64,000 nt of DNA, from NCBI GenBank assembly GCA_036936605.1, contig JAUPFV010000001.1:210287138-210351137 (forward strand), in the 5' to 3' direction. The stretch's first letter is position 1; every line of letters begins with the position of its first letter. Positions 13,831 through 28,559 of the stretch are shown here, piece after piece. Under the pieces are notes generated by a model. The model ran no database searches, had not been told where the DNA came from, and saw only the letters and a list, made by a program, of their open reading frames with translations. The translations under genes were made by a program, and so were the position numbers. Source of the DNA: Limnanthes douglasii subsp. nivea. Its lineage: Eukaryota; Streptophyta; Magnoliopsida; Brassicales; Limnanthaceae.

Positions 13831-16234
13831 GTTATACTTGAAAAACTTCGGAACTTTTCTCATATATACGAACACCAATACTTAGCATGTTCTTATTTAC
13901 ACCAAATATCTTAATAGACTTTTGTAGAGATGTATTGATATAATATCATCTTTTACAAAATTGGTTATGCACGGTCTTGCATATTTTTTAAAAAATAAAA
14001 TTTTGAAATATCATCAATGGATCAGTTTTGTTCGACTTAAAAAAACAAAGTTGATGATACTTTTAGATTCTTTTTCCGAGCTACGGTTGAAAAGATACTG
14101 ATTTTTTAAAGAAAAAAAGACAAGATTTGTTAAAAAAATAAATAATGGTTATTTTTTGTTTTTCCCTTCGTTCAATGTATTTATTGGTAGTTCAACCTGT
14201 ATACATATTCGTATTTATTGAGATTAGTATTTCCTTGTTCAACTGAAAACTGACTGGTTTAGATATTACAGTTTGATCAATCAAAAACTAATGGTTTATG
14301 TTAATTTTATATACATAGTTTTTAACCATTATTACTTATGATTTCTCTAACTGAATCCATATAGTACAAGTGAATATATAGAGAGACATATAATTACTTA
14401 TTTTGTTATTACCATATCCATAATATATAAGTTGATATTGAGTCATAAGAGTATTATTTTCTCAAAAGATACATGTTTAAGACATAATGAATTCTCTATA
14501 TTTGTACATTGAAAATGATTTTTCCTTAACCAAAAGATCACCTTCATTAAATTTTTGTTTGTATAGTAAACATACGAAAGATTTATGAGACTTATTGTTT
14601 TTGTACTCGTGAAAATTTGTCTGATGCTTTCGTATCATCCCCTTTTGGATTTGTTTGTATGAGCCACTTGTACTTCTTAGTTTGTGCCACTATTTTTGTA
14701 ATTGACTTGAATAAAATTAACGCACGAGAAACATGTACAAAACACACATGTGTTGTACCACTACTCCATGTTATGTTTTTTACGAAATTGTTTCTCATCA
14801 CCAGAGCTACAACCTCCTTATATACAATATTGATGCCCATACTATTATTTCACATGTTATAGTCTTTTAGAAGATAACCAAGTTTACTACAAAATAATTC
14901 TTTGATTATTTTCTAAACTAATCTTATATTTTGTGCCAAGGCTCATTTGAGAGAATTTATGTTTCTCATTTTATCCCTAAAATATTTATACTCTAGGAAT
15001 TTTCTACATTGGATTTTAGATGTGTTTATAAAAAACATGTAATTGTTTTATGCTCAAGTATTTCTCGATTTTCTCAATGCTATAATATTTGGTTTTTATG
15101 AAGAATCATCTATAATAATTATACAAAGAATGGGACAATTTCACAATAATTCTTCGACCTAAATTATTATTAAAAGTGTTATTTTGATAGACTCGATTTT
15201 TCTCAATATTACTTGAAGTTCACGTAGTTTGAGAAATAAGGTTTTTTTAATCTATAAACTTATAGTCAAAATACTGATATGTACTATATAATTTCTTAGT
15301 ACTTTTTGAGTTTATATATTTCCTCCAAAGCCTTTTTAGATTTTGAGTGTTGAAGTTTCACTTGTGTAGATATATTACACGTGGCATAAAAGTATGTGCA
15401 TAATATATCTCAGAATTATTCAATCTTCATTCTCAAAGTTGCACTATTTCTCAAATATGTTTATAGTGTATGAATTAGTTGGTTAAGGAAGTCTCTACAT
15501 TATGGATCAAGAATATAATATAAATTTAGTGATGTCATCAAGAATGTCAACTTATCTTATCACCTTGTAAAGTTTTTTATACGAAAACAATCAAAATGAA
15601 CAAGTTCTCAATTTATCACTTTGATGGCAACCTACGTTGTTACTACAGAAAACGAGAATAATATAAAATAATCATATAATTTTTTTTTATCAAACTTTAG
15701 TTAGAGAGCTTCTTTAGACCTTGAATATGAGAAACATAGTCACTTTTCAAATTATATATTTTAGTCTCTTGATTCTTTAAATTTTTAGAAGAGTTCTGTC
15801 AAGATACAAAAAACCCCTAACTTACTATGTAAGAATCTAAAATATCCAAAACTTGATAAATAAAATTAAATAAATGAGATATAAATTTAAGATATTACAT
15901 AAAATTATAAAGAAAATAATATTTGACGAAGAATCCTATCAACAATCTAGAATATATAGAAATTTTAAAATATTTCCTAAACTCATACAAACTTTTGGGA
16001 AAGCATTTATGACATGAATATCTAAAAAAAAGACACATAAGATTGTAATTGTCATGAAAACAAACATAATTCATCGTGGCAAACGATAACGACATGATGG
16101 GCTGTATTGTTTGCGATTATCGTTGAAATAACAATGTACTAAACCACTATAGAAAACATCCGAATTTTAAAAACTATTAAGTATATTACCTATATTATTT
16201 ACCATAATAGACGATTCTTGTTTTCCCGTAATAA
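13831..16234. other. AT-rich DNA without recognisable genes
   Basis: The region is strongly AT-rich and shows no coding frame, terminal repeat or RNA gene that I could support. Some words recall decayed retroelement sequence, but nothing is assignable. Confidence 0.5.
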
Positions 16235-16328
16235 AACACACACACACGCACGCACGCACGCACGCACGAACGCACGCACGCACGCACGAACGCACGCACG
16301 CACGCGCGCGCACACACACACATATATA
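16235..16328. repeat. (CA)n/(GCAC)n compound microsatellite
   Basis: A run of CA dinucleotides passes into GCAC tetranucleotides, broken twice by GAAC, then CG and CA dinucleotides, and ends in TATATA. The Cys-Val-Arg-Ala-type reading frame across it is an artefact of the repeat. Confidence 0.97.
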
Positions 16329-16859
16329 TTTAAAAAGAACACTTTTTGAAAAGCAAAAAAAAAGTTTGAATGTGGTTTGGCATAGTGATAGCCTTGATCT
16401 TACAAGTTTGAAATTTAGAAAAATTAAGCTGAGGTTGAACTTCTGTAGTTTACAATATTGATTAAAGCTTACTATGGTAAACACTTGTAAAACTTAAGTT
16501 GAATTGAAGTGTCTGTCCAAGGATTACGCTAATCCTTAGATTCTCCAACGTGTATCTCCATCGGTGTTGTACCCTTGTTATTGAATACATGGTTGTTGCT
16601 TTATCCAAAAGATCTTCCAATCCTTAGCCATTAGCTTAAGACCTGTTAAACCTCCAAAATCTGTAAAAAATTGTTTCTCAAGTTTGAAAACTTGCACGCA
16701 AAGTTAATGGTTGTATAAATATATTATACTTTAGTTTAAAAGTTACAGTTGTTTAAACCTAAGGTATCCTAAATTTATACTTTCTAAAGATGAAATAGCT
16801 TGTAACTAAGCCGGAGCTGGCTCAACAGAAAATGTACTGCTTAAGTTTGTTTTGAGAGA

Positions 16860-17720
16860 GAAATTTGATAGCCAATCAGCATAAATTTTTTGCTCTCTAT
16901 CTATAAGCTTAAGAAACATGTCTACTTTGATGAGTTTATGGAAAATAACAAGTATAGGAGCAAGATACCGAGGTGAAAAATCATAGCCTAAAGAATCAAA
17001 AAGAATTTTTGAATCAACTTCTATGTCTATACTTGAAAAACCTAAGTTATAACAGAGAAGTAAATCATCTAATAAGGCATAGAATTCAGCTATTATGGGT
17101 GTTTGTTTCCCATATAATTTATTTCAAGCACATATCATAATAATATTAGAGTTTCTAAGAATATATCTTCCATTTGATTCACCATTCATGGGACAAGCTC
17201 CACCAGTGTAAAGCTTGAGCCTATTAGTTGATGAGGGATACCACTTAACACATAAAACATAATTTTGCTTCTCAAGTGATTAAAAATGTTGAAATCTTTG
17301 GTTATGTGAGCATTTTTACCCTAAATTTTATGAGTTGACAAGGAAGCACAATCTAATTTTGAAAGCGTGTACATTATCTTATTAATGATATATTGAGAAG
17401 TAATATAGATGTTCTTATGTTTAGCTTTATTTCTGGAATTCCAGATACTCTAGGTTATGATAACAGGTAATATAGCTCTTATCTGCGTTTGTTTGTTGGT
17501 AGAAGAAATCCAAATTTGTATCAGATTTATAAATGTCATATAGTTTCCTATTTGTAACTTAAAAATGTTTAAAAATTGATGCCAACCAACAAAGGAAGTA
17601 AGGAAATTTACAAATACATGATCAACTATTTCTACATTTTTGCAGTGGCATTTTGAAACTAAATTTATGTTTTTAAGTTGAATGATAAAATCAATTGGTA
17701 TTAATCCTTTAAGAGCTCTC
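16860..17720 (-). pseudogene. LINE zf-RVT and RNase H-like remnant
   Basis: Near 17700 the minus strand reads WRALKGLIPIDF followed by KCHCKN and VDHVFV, the zf-RVT zinc-binding segment that follows RT in plant LINEs. At 17100-17220 it reads VKWYPSSTNRLKLYTGGAC, the start of the RNase H domain. The expected catalytic aspartate in the L-N-T-D-G-A motif is replaced by glycine here. Stops interrupt both pieces. Confidence 0.7.
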
Positions 17721-18527
17721 CAAAGAGTGAATAAACACTTATTTGGAGAGACAAAGTTCCAAATCCTTTTAAAAAGAGATGAAGACTCAGAATGAGTCTC
17801 AAATAAGCTCAGTTTTTCATATATTTCTTTAAAGTTAAAGTTACCAGTTTTGGCTAATTTCTATTTGATAGAATCTTGGATTTCTTCATGAAGTGTGAAC
17901 TTGGTTATCATGTTAATATCTGTTGGAGTAACATTAGATCTCAACTTGTTGAGATTTCAAGAAATGTTTTCCCAGACAGAATTGATTTTAATACTGCTAA
18001 ACATAAAATAATTGATGTAATTAAGTATAATTAAAGGAGAGGCGTGACACCATCTCTTTAACCAAAAGTAAACAAATCCATTGCTAACCTGCCAGTAAAT
18101 AAAAGGTTCAGGTGTGTTCCTAATGTCTAAGAGTCTTCTCTAGGTCTTAGAGTCTTTAGGTTTTTTACTGGCTTGTAAATGATGTTTGGTTGGGCAATAT
18201 ATAATGTATTACTTTAGACCGATAAATATTGATGGGATCTAAAAGAGAGCCAAAACTTACATGAATATGTAGCTTGAATATTAGCAAAGGTTCTGAAGTT
18301 CAATCATGATTCCTCAATTTTTTTTACAAATATTAGTCTAAAAGACCAAATGAACACAATTTTATCCTCTTTTAAACCCCAAAGGAACTTGTGAATACTA
18401 ATTATTACTGTTTTAGGAATATTGTAAGTTTATATGTAATAAGAATAAATGGTTAATAATATAGATTGTATTAGAACCATCCTTCCACCAAAGGAGAGAT
18501 TTTTGCACTCCCAGTCAAGTATTTTCT

Positions 18528-19375
18528 TCACAATACTAGTTTTAGATCATCAAAGTAAAGGGTTATGTTACTAGGATGGATACCTACTCCTAAGTATTTA
18601 ATTGGAAGGAAATAATGATTGAAACCAGTGAGATCAACAATAGTGTTAATCTTTGATCTGGTTTTGATTCTAGGTGTTATGAATTTAGATTTGGAGGAAT
18701 AGATTATCTTTCCAGAGATATTTTGATAGTAAGTTAAAAATTCACAAATCTTTTCGATATTGTTTGAGGCTCTATTTGTGAATATTATTATGTCATCAAC
18801 ATAAGTGAGGCATGGAATATGAATACTTGTTCTTGGCTGATAATACATTGATTGATTTGCATTGAAGAGTATCTTAGGTCTTATAATAAACAACTCTTCA
18901 ACTATTATAAAAGGCTGGGTGACAGAGGGTCACTCTACCTTATGCCATTAGATGAGCTGAAAAAACCATATAAAGATCCATTAATAATAACTAAAAATTG
19001 GGTATGGAGAAGACTTTGATTTATCAGATTGATAAATTTTGAATTGAAACCAAAACATTCTAAGACAAAAATTAAGATATGGAAAGCCTATCAAAGGCTT
19101 TATCCATGTCTAACTTGAAAATAAGGTTGCCACCTCTGTATTTTTTCTCTAAACTATGTATAAGTTCATGTGCAGTGAGAATGTGTTCATTGATATTCCT
19201 ATTTAGGAAAAAACTACCATGATTATCAGATATAATTTTGGGTAGAATGAAAGTCAGCCTATTGTTAATGAGTTTTGAGATTATTCTGTTCAATAAATTA
19301 CAAAGACTTATTGGTTTGAAGTCTCCAAGTTTTTGGAGAGAATTTCTTGGGAATTAAACAAAGAGAAGTTGCGTA
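18528..19375 (-). pseudogene. LINE reverse transcriptase, broken
   Basis: Reading downward from 19375 gives LCLIPKKFS, GDFKPISLCNLLNR and ISKLINNRLTFILPKII, then GGNLIFKLDMDKAFDRLS at 19072-19100. This is the N-terminal RT block with its first catalytic aspartates. After a gap with stops, 18528-18893 has the YVDDIIIFTN catalytic motif and LPIKYLGVGI. These are the conserved RT motifs of plant L1-like LINEs, where the family signature is YADD or YVDD. The frame is split by stops, so no active enzyme can be made. Confidence 0.85.
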
Positions 19376-20845
19376 AATGCCTTTTACAATATTGGTTCCG
19401 TTGAGGAAGTTAGAGATGCCATTGCTTAAGTCTTGTTTGATGATATTCCATCAAACATTATACAACCTAATGCTGAAGCCATGTACGGCAACCACACTGT
19501 TTGGAGTGAGAAAAAGAATGACTTTTATGAGTTTATTCATCAGTTGGAGTAGCTGTTAAGAAACAATTATAATGATATACTCATTCATTCCGAATTTATA
19601 AGTGGAATAATTTTATAATGGAAAATGTACATGCCATTTTATAGAAATAGTTATAAAATATGTTTTGATGATATCTCGTCGAATTTTTGTTTCAAAATAT
19701 ATAATTATCTTGAATTTTTTACTCCAATTTTCACCTTAATCTATTAGTAACTATTTTCAAAATATAATTTAGAACTAAAATATTAATTTTTACAATGATA
19801 ATTAAATATTGTACTTTAAAAAAAGAACTTGAATTAGATAGGAAGATATTACCATTTTAACTTCTCAAATCATTTTTTATGACGGTGGTATATCACATCT
19901 TCCACGTTGGTTCAATCACAACAATTCATGTGAGATATTTCTTTCAAACAACTATTCGATCCGTGTTTAGATTTTAGAATTAGAGACAAAGAAACACTAA
20001 CTAAGTGTCTAGAACACTTATTCTTTCTTTTTCTACCCAGATTTGCTTCGGTTTATATAGTCAGTCTTCCGTCACCATTGATCCGTCTGTTTTTCCCTCA
20101 ATATTTTACGCATTTCCTTCATTTATTTCTCCCTCAATATTTTACACATTTCCTTCATCTATTTCTTTCTCTAATAAGATCGGCCCGTTTTATCATATGT
20201 ACTATTCTTAATAAATAAAAATGGTACTTTTAAAAACCACTACATGCTAAAGTTTAACATAACATGAGTTTTATTTTCGGTTTATCTTTTTATAGATACC
20301 TTTTTAAACACTGGCATCATACTATTTTAATAATCTATTCGTAACTATTTTCAAAATATTATTTAGAACTAAAATATTAAATTTTTAACATGATAATTAT
20401 ATATTGTATTTAAAAAATAACTTGAATTAAATAGGAATATACTAGAGTTTCAAATTCTAATATCATATATTTTTAATAACGGTGGTATATCACATCTTTC
20501 ACGTTAGTTCTATCACAACCACCCATGTGAGACATTTCTTTCGAACATCTATTCGATCGGTGTTTAGAATTAGAATTATAGAGAAAGAAACACTAAGTAA
20601 GTATCTAGAACACGTCTTTTTTTTTCTACCTAGATTTGCTTCGGTTTATATAGCCAGCCTTCTGTCACCATCAATCCGTCTCTGTTTTTCCCCAAATATT
20701 TTACGCGTTTCTTTCTTTTCTTTCTTTCTCTAATAAGATCGGTTCGTTTTTTTTCATATGTACTCTTTTTAATAAATAAAATTGTCTTTCATAAAACAAC
20801 CACATGCTAAAGTTTAGCATATCATGAGTTCTATTTTCGGTTTGT

Positions 20846-20848
<3 letters not shown>

Positions 20849-20890
<42 letters not shown>
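20849..20890. repeat. (TA)n microsatellite inside an array unit
   Basis: About 21 TA dinucleotides expand the short TATATA stretch that follows TTTGTCTTT in most units. It is private to this unit. Confidence 0.97.
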
Positions 20891-20892
<2 letters not shown>

Positions 20893-22127
20893 ATTTTGAA
20901 CACTATTGTCACACTATTTAAAAAATCTATTAGTAACTATTTTCAAAATATAATTTAGAACTAAAATATTAAATTTTTACCATGATAATTATATATTGTC
21001 TTTTAAAAAAAGAACTTGAATTAGATAGGAATATATTACAATTTTAATTTCTCATATTATTTTTTATGAACGTGGTATATCACATCTTCCATGTTGGTTC
21101 TATCACAACCACTCATGTGAGACATTTATTTCGAACAACTATTCGGTCGATGTTTAGATTTTAGAATTAGAGAGACATAAACACTAAGTAAGTATCTAGA
21201 ACACTTCTTCCATCATTTTCTACCCAGATTTGCTTCGGTTTATATAACCAGCATTTCGTCACCACAGACCCGTCTCTGTTTTTCCCTTAATATTTTATGC
21301 ATTTCCTTCATTTATTTCTTTTTCATATGTACTATTCTTAATAAATAAAATGGTATTTTATAAAACCACTACATGCTAAAGTTTAGCATAGCATGCGTTC
21401 TATTTTCGGGTTGTCTTTTTTTATATAACGTTTTTAACACTCACGTCATACTATTTTAATAATCTATTAGTAACTATTTTCAGAATATTATTTAGAACTA
21501 AAATATTAAAATTTTACCATGATAATTATATATTATATTTAAAAAATAACTCGAATTAAATAGGAATATATTACCATTTCAACTTCTCATAATATTTATT
21601 TTTAATGACAGTGGTATAACACATCTTCCACGTTTGTTCTATCACAACCAACCTTCTGAGATATTTCTTTCGAACATCTATTTGATCGGTGTTTAGACTT
21701 TAGAATTAGAGAGAAAGGAACACATTTTCTCTGTTCTTTTCGTACCCTAATTCCCGTAGCCTATAATACACATACACAAAGGAATAAAATGGATATCAAT
21801 CAGCATTGTGATTTATGATCATGAGAACACTACTCATATGCTATGCTGATTAACGCTAGTTGCGAAAAGGGACAACGAACAACTTTTAACAAAATTTCAA
21901 ATTTGATTAACAGATTTGAAGACGAACAGCCATAAAAGGTACTGGTGGAGCTGCAACTCCAAGGAAACTCTCCAAAACCGTCGTGGCATCTTCGACATTA
22001 GTTATACATTTCTTTTGAAGAAGGATTCGATCTGTGTCTAAACTTTTGAATTAGAGAGAAAGAAACACGAGGTAAGTATCTAGTACACCTCTTTTTAATT
22101 TTTCTATCCAGATTTAGATTTGCTTTG

Positions 22128-25100
22128 GTTTATATAGCCAGCCTTCCGTGACCATCGATCCGTCTCTGTTTCCCCCCAATATTTTACGCTTTTCCTTTCC
22201 TTTCTTTCTCTAATAGGATCAACCTGTTTTTGTTTTTTTTCATATGTACTCTTCTTAATAAATAAAGTAGTCCTTCATAAAACAACTACATGCTAAATTT
22301 TAGCATAGCATGAGTTCTATTTCTAGTTTGTGTTTTTATATATACCATTTTAAACACTAACGTCATACTGTTTTAATAATCTATTAGTAACTATTTTCAA
22401 AATATCATTTAGAACTAAATTATTAAATTTTTGGTTTATATATATTGTATTTTCTTTAAAAAAAAATTGAATTAGATAGGAATATATTACCAATTTAACT
22501 TCTCATATGATTTTTTTTATGACGGTGGTATATCATATTTTCCACGTTAGTTCTATCACAACCACCCATGTGAAATATTTCTTTCGAACAAATATTCGAT
22601 CGGTGTTTAGACTTTAGAACTAGAGAGAAAGAAACATTAAATGAGTATCTAGAACACCTCTTCTTTCTTTTTCTACCCATATTTGCTTCGGTGTATATAG
22701 CCAGCCTGTCGTCACTATTGATCCGTGTCTGTTTTCCCCCCAATATTTTACGCATTTCCTTCATTTATTTCTTTCTATAATAAGATCGGCCAGTTTTTTT
22801 CATAGGTAGTCTTCTTAATAAATAATATGGTACTTTATAAAACCACTACATGCTAAAGTTTAGCATGAGTTTTATTTTCGGTTTGTCTTTTTATGTATAC
22901 ATTTTTAAACACTACCGTCATACTATTTTAATAATCTATTCGTAACTATTTTCAAAATATTATTTAGAACTAAAATAATAAATTTTTATCATAATAATTA
23001 TATATTATATTTAAAAAATAATTTGAATTAAATAGGAATATATTACCATTTCAACTTCTCATATCATTTATTTTTAATGACGGTGGTATATCACATCTTC
23101 CACGTTTGTTCTTTCACAATGACAGTTGTGAGACATTTCTTTCGAACATCTATTCGATCAGTGTTTAGACTTTAAAATTAGAGAGAGGAACACATTTTCT
23201 CCGTTCTTTTTGTACCCTGATTCCCGTGGCCTATAATACACATACATAGAGAGAGGAACACATTTTCTCCGTTCTTTTCGTACACATATTGAATGAGAAC
23301 ACTACTCATATGCTATGCTCATTAACGCTAGTTATGAAAAGGGACAACGAACAAATTTTAACAAAATTTCAAATTTGATTAACAAATCTTAAGATTAGAA
23401 TTTGAATAATTTGAAGACGAACAACCATAAAAGGTACTGGTGGAGCTGCAACTCCAAAGCAACTCTCCAAAACCGTCATGGCATCTTCGACAATAGTTAT
23501 ACATTTCTTTCGAAGAAGTATACGATGTGTGTCTAAACTTTAGAATTAGAGAGAAAGAAACACTAAGTAAGTATCTAATACACATTTTTTTCTTTTTCTA
23601 TCCAGATTTAGATTTGCTTCGGTTTATATAGCCAACCTTCCGTGACTATCGATCCGTCTCTGTTTCCCCCCAATATTTTACGCCTTTTTTTCCTTTCTTT
23701 CTTTCTCTAATAAGACCAACTTGTTTTTGTTTTTTCCCATATGTACTCCTCTTAATAAATAAAATAGTCATTCATAAAACAACTACATGCTAAATTTTAG
23801 CATAGCATGAGTTCTATTTCCAGTTTGTCTTTTTATATATACCATTTTAAACACTAACGTCATACTGTTTTAATAATCTATTAATAACTATTTTCAAAAT
23901 ATCATTTAGAACTAAATTATTAAATTTTTGGTTTATATATTGTATTTTCTTTTAATTTTTTTTGAATTAGATAGGAATATATTACCAATTTAACTTCTCA
24001 TAGGTTTTTTTTATGACGGTGCTATATCATATTTTCCACGTTAGTTCTATCACAACCACCCATGTGAAATGTTTCTTTCGAATAAATATTCGATCGGTGT
24101 TTAGACTTTAGAACTAGAGAGAAAGAAACATTAAATGAGTATCTAGAACACCTCTTCTTTCTTTTTCTACCCATATTTGCTTCGGTTTATATAGCCAGCC
24201 TTTCGTCACTATTGATCCGTGTCTGTTTCCCCCCCAATATTTTACGCATTTCCTTCATTTATTTCTTTATATAATAAGATCGGCCTGCTTTTTTCATAGG
24301 TACTCTTCTTAATAAATAATATGGTACTTTATAAAACCACTACATGCTAAAGTTTAGCATAGCATGAGTTTTATTTTCGGTTTGTGTTTTGTTGTATACC
24401 TTTTTAAACACTGACGTCATACTATTTTAATAATCTATTCGTAACTATTTTCAAAATATTATTTAGAACTAAAATAATAAATTTTTATCATAATAATTAT
24501 ATATTATATTTAAAAAATAATTTATATTAAATAGGAATATATTACCATTTCAACTTCTCATATCATTTATTTTTAATGACGGTGGTATATCACATCTTCC
24601 ACGTTTGTTCTTTCACAATGACAGTTGTGAGACATTTCTTTCGAACATCTATTCGATCAGTGTTTAGACTTTAAAATTAGAGAGAGGAACACATTTTCTC
24701 CGTTCTTTTCGTACCCTGATTCCCGTGGCCTATAATACACATACACAAAGGAAGGAAATGGATATCAATCACCATTGTGATTTATGATCATGTCCATATT
24801 GAATGAGAACACTAGGAAATGGATATCAATCACCATTGTGATTTATGATCATGTCCATATTGAATGAGAACACTACTCATATGCAATGCTCATTAATGCT
24901 AGTTATGAAAAGGGACAACGAACAACTTTTAACAAAATTTCAAATTTGATTAACAGATCTTAAGATTAGAATTTGAATAATTTGAAGACGAACAACCATC
25001 AAAGGTACTGGTGGAGCTGCAACTCTATGGCAACTCTCCAAAACCGCCATGAGATCTTCGACATTAGTTATACATTTCTTTCGAAGAAGTATTCGATATG

Positions 25101-28100
25101 TCTAAACTTTAGAATTAGAGAGAAAGAAACACTAAGTAAGTATCTAATACATCTCTTTTTTTCTTTTTCTATCCAGATTTAGATTTGCTTCGGTTTATAT
25201 AGCCAACCTTCCGTGACTATCGATCCGTCTCTGTTTCCTCCCAATATTTTACGCGTTTTTTCCCTTTCTTTCTTTCACTAATAAGACCAACTTGTTTTTG
25301 TTTTTTTTTCATATGTACTCATCTTAATAAATAAAATAGTCATTCATAAAACAACTAGATGCTAAAGTTTAGCATAGTATGAGTTCTATTTCCAGTTTGT
25401 CTTTTTATATATACCCTTTTAAACACTAACGTCATACTATTTTAATAATCTATTAGTAACTATTTTCAAAATATCATTTAGAACTAAATTATTAAATTTT
25501 TGGTTTATATATTGTATTTTCTTGTAAAAAAATTTGATTTAGATAGGAATATATTACCAATTTAACTTCTCATATGATTTTTTATGACGGTGGTATATTA
25601 TATTTTCCACGTTAGTTCTATCACAACCGCCCATGTGAAATATTTCTTTCGAACATATTTTCGTTCGGTGTTTAGACTTTAGAACTAGAGAGAAAGAAAC
25701 ATTAATTGAGTATCTAGAACACCTCTTCTTTCTTTTTCTACCCATATTTTCTTCGGTTTATATAGCCAGCCTTTCGTCACTATTGATCCGTGTCTGCTTT
25801 CCCCCCCCAATATTTTACGCATTTCCTTCATTTATTTCTTTCTATAATAAGATCGGCCTGTTTTTTTCATAGGTACTCTTCTTAATAAATAATATGGTAC
25901 TTTATAAAACCACTACATGCTAAAGTTTAGCATAGCATGGGTTTTATTTTCGGTTTGTCTTCTTATGTATACCTTTTTAAACATTGGCGACATACTATTT
26001 TAATAATATATTCGTAACTATTTTCAAAATATTATTTAAAACTAAAATAATAAATTTTTATCATGATAATTATATATTATATTTAAAAAATAACTTGAAT
26101 TAAATAGGAATATATTACCATTTCAACTTCTCATATCATTTATTTTTAATGACGGTGGTATATCACATCTTCCACGTTTGTTCTTTCACAATGACAGTTG
26201 TGAGGCATTTCTTTCGAACATCTATTCGATCGGTGTTTAGACTTTAGAATTAGAGAGAAATGAACACATTTTCTCCGTTATTTTCGTACCATGATTCCCG
26301 TGGCCTATAATACACAAACACAAAAGGAAGGAAATGGATATCAATCACCATCGTGATTTATGATCATGTCCATATTGAATGAGAACACTAGGAAATGGAT
26401 ATCAATCACCATTGTGATTTATGATCATGTCCATATTGAATGAGAACACTACTCATATGCTATGCTCATTAACGCTAGTTATGAAAAGGGACAACGAACA
26501 ACTTTTAACAAAATTTCAAATATGATTAACAGATCTTAAGATTAGAATTTTAATAATTTGAAGACGAACAACCATCAAAGGTACTGGTGGAGCTGCAACT
26601 CCAAGGCAACTCTCCAAAACCGCCATGGCATCTTCGACATTAGTTATACATTTCTTTCGAAGAAGTATTCGATATGTGTCTAAAATTTAGAATTAGAGAG
26701 AAAGAAACACTAAGTAAGTATCTAATACACCTCTTTTTTCTTTTTCTATCCAGATTTAGATTTGCTTCGGTTTATATAGCCAACCTTCCGTGACTATCGA
26801 TCCGTCTCTGTTTCCTCCCAATATTTTACGCGTTTTTTCCCTTTCTTTCTTTCTCCAATAAGACCAACTTGTTTTTGTTTTTTTTCATATGTACTCATCT
26901 TAATAAATAAAATAGTCATTCATAAAACAACTACATGCTAAATTTTAGCATAGTATGAGTTCTAGTTCCAGTTTGTCTTATTATATATACCATTTTAAAC
27001 ACTAACGTCATACTGTTTTAATAATCTATTAGTAACTATTTTCAAAATATCATTTAGAACTAAATTATTAAACTTTTGGTTTATATATTGTAATTTATTT
27101 AAAAAAAATTTGAATTAGATAGGAATATATTACCAATTTAACTTCTCATATGATTTTTTTATGACGGTGGTATATTATATTTTCCACGTTAGTTCTATCA
27201 CAACCGCCCATGTGAAATATTTCTTTCGAACATATTTTCGTTCGGTGTTTAGACTTTAGAACTAGAGAGAAAGAAACATTAATTGAGTATCTAGAACACC
27301 TCTTCTTTCTTTTTCTACCCATATTTTCTTCGGTTTATATAGCCAGCCTTTCGTCACTATTGATCCGTGTCTGTTTTACCCCCAATATTTTACGCATTTC
27401 CTTCATTTATTTCTTTCTATAATAAGATCGGCCTGGTTTTTCATAGGTACTCTTCTTAATAAATAATATGGTACTTTATAAAACCACTAAATGCTAAAGT
27501 TTAGCATATTATGAGTTTTATTTTCGGTTTGTCTTTTTATGTATACCTTTTTAAACACTGAAGTCGTACTATTTTAATAATCTATTCGTAACTATTTTCA
27601 AAATATTATTTAGAACTAAAATAATAAATTTTTATCATGATAATTATATATTATATTTAAAAAATAACTTGAATTAAATAGGAATATATTACCATTTCAA
27701 CTTCTCATATCATTTATTTTTAATGACGGTGGTATATCACATCTTCCACGTTTGTTCTTTCACAATGACAGTTGTGAGACATTTCTTTCGAACATCTATT
27801 CGATCGGTGTTTAGACTTTAGAATTAGAGAGAAAGGAACACATTTTCTCCGTTTTTTTCCTACCCTGATTCCCGTGGCCTATATTACACAAACAGAAAGG
27901 AAGGAAATGGATATCAATCACCATTGTCATTTATGATCATGTCCATATTGAATGAGAACACTAGGAAATGGATATCAATCACCATTGTGATTTATGATCA
28001 TGTCCATATTGAATGAGAACACTACTCATATGCTATGCTCATTAACGCTAGTTATGAAAAGGGACAACGAACAACTTTTAACAAAATTTCAAATTTGATT

Positions 28101-28344
28101 AACAGATCTTAAGATTAGAATTTGAATAATTTGAAGACGAACAGCCATCAAAGGTACTGGTGGAGCTGCAACTCCAAGGCAACTCTCCAAAACCGCCATG
28201 GCATCTTCGACATTAGTTATACATTTCTTTCGAAGAAGTATTCGATATGTGTCTAAACTTTAGAATTAGAGAGAAAGAAACACTAAGTAAGTATCTAATA
28301 CACCTCTTTTTTTCTTTTTCTATCCGGATTTAGATTTGCTTCGG
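22128..28344. repeat. Four composite repeats of about 1.5-1.57 kb
   Basis: A long and a short unit together form a higher-order repeat. Successive starts at 22128, 23621, 25193, 26770 and 28344 give periods of 1,493, 1,572, 1,577 and 1,574 bp. Copies two to four are very similar. The first is shorter because it lacks a block around 23.2-23.3 kb. Confidence 0.85.
24754..24875. repeat. 61-bp direct duplication, present in three composite units
   Basis: A segment beginning GGAAATGGATATCAATCACC is repeated in tandem with a 61-bp period (24754 and 24815). The same duplication occurs at 26330/26391 and 27903/27964, but not in the copies near 23.2, 30.5 or 33.1 kb. It marks a subgroup of units that spread together. 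Confidence 0.92.
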
Positions 28345-28559
28345 TTTATATAGCCAACCTTCCGTGACTATCGATCCGTCTCTGTTTTCTCCCAATATTT
28401 TACGCGTTTTTTCCCTTTCTTTCTTTCTCTAATAAGACCAACTTGTTTTTGTTTTTTTTCTTCATATATACTCATCTTAATAAATAAAATAGTCATTCAT
28501 AAAACAACTACATGCTAAATTTTAGCATAGTATGAGTTCTTTTTCCAGTTTGTCTTTTT

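Larger units (their letters stand above)
16500..19450 (-). mobile_element. 5'-truncated L1-type LINE retrotransposon
   Basis: On the minus strand, from 19450 down, there are the domains of a plant non-LTR element in order: the start of reverse transcriptase, the RT catalytic region, a zf-RVT-like segment and an RNase H remnant. ORF1 and endonuclease are missing, as expected for 5' truncation. Multiple stops and frameshifts show it is dead. The 3' end is not marked by a clear poly(A) and lies near the microsatellite at 16235-16328. No target duplication was identified. Confidence 0.85.

Noticed and set aside
12316..15100. Full copia pol region on either strand
   Set aside because: Apart from the gag zinc-knuckle remnant, no integrase, RT or RNase H motif could be read.
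16167..16484. Frame with repeated Cys-Val-Arg-Ala motifs
   Set aside because: It is produced by the (GCAC)n repeat and has no coding support on either side.
19440..19560. Plus-strand frame reading DDIPSNIIQPNAEAMYGNH, looking like a gene end
   Set aside because: It partly overlaps the LINE on the other strand and is too short to assign; possibly host DNA at the LINE's truncated end.
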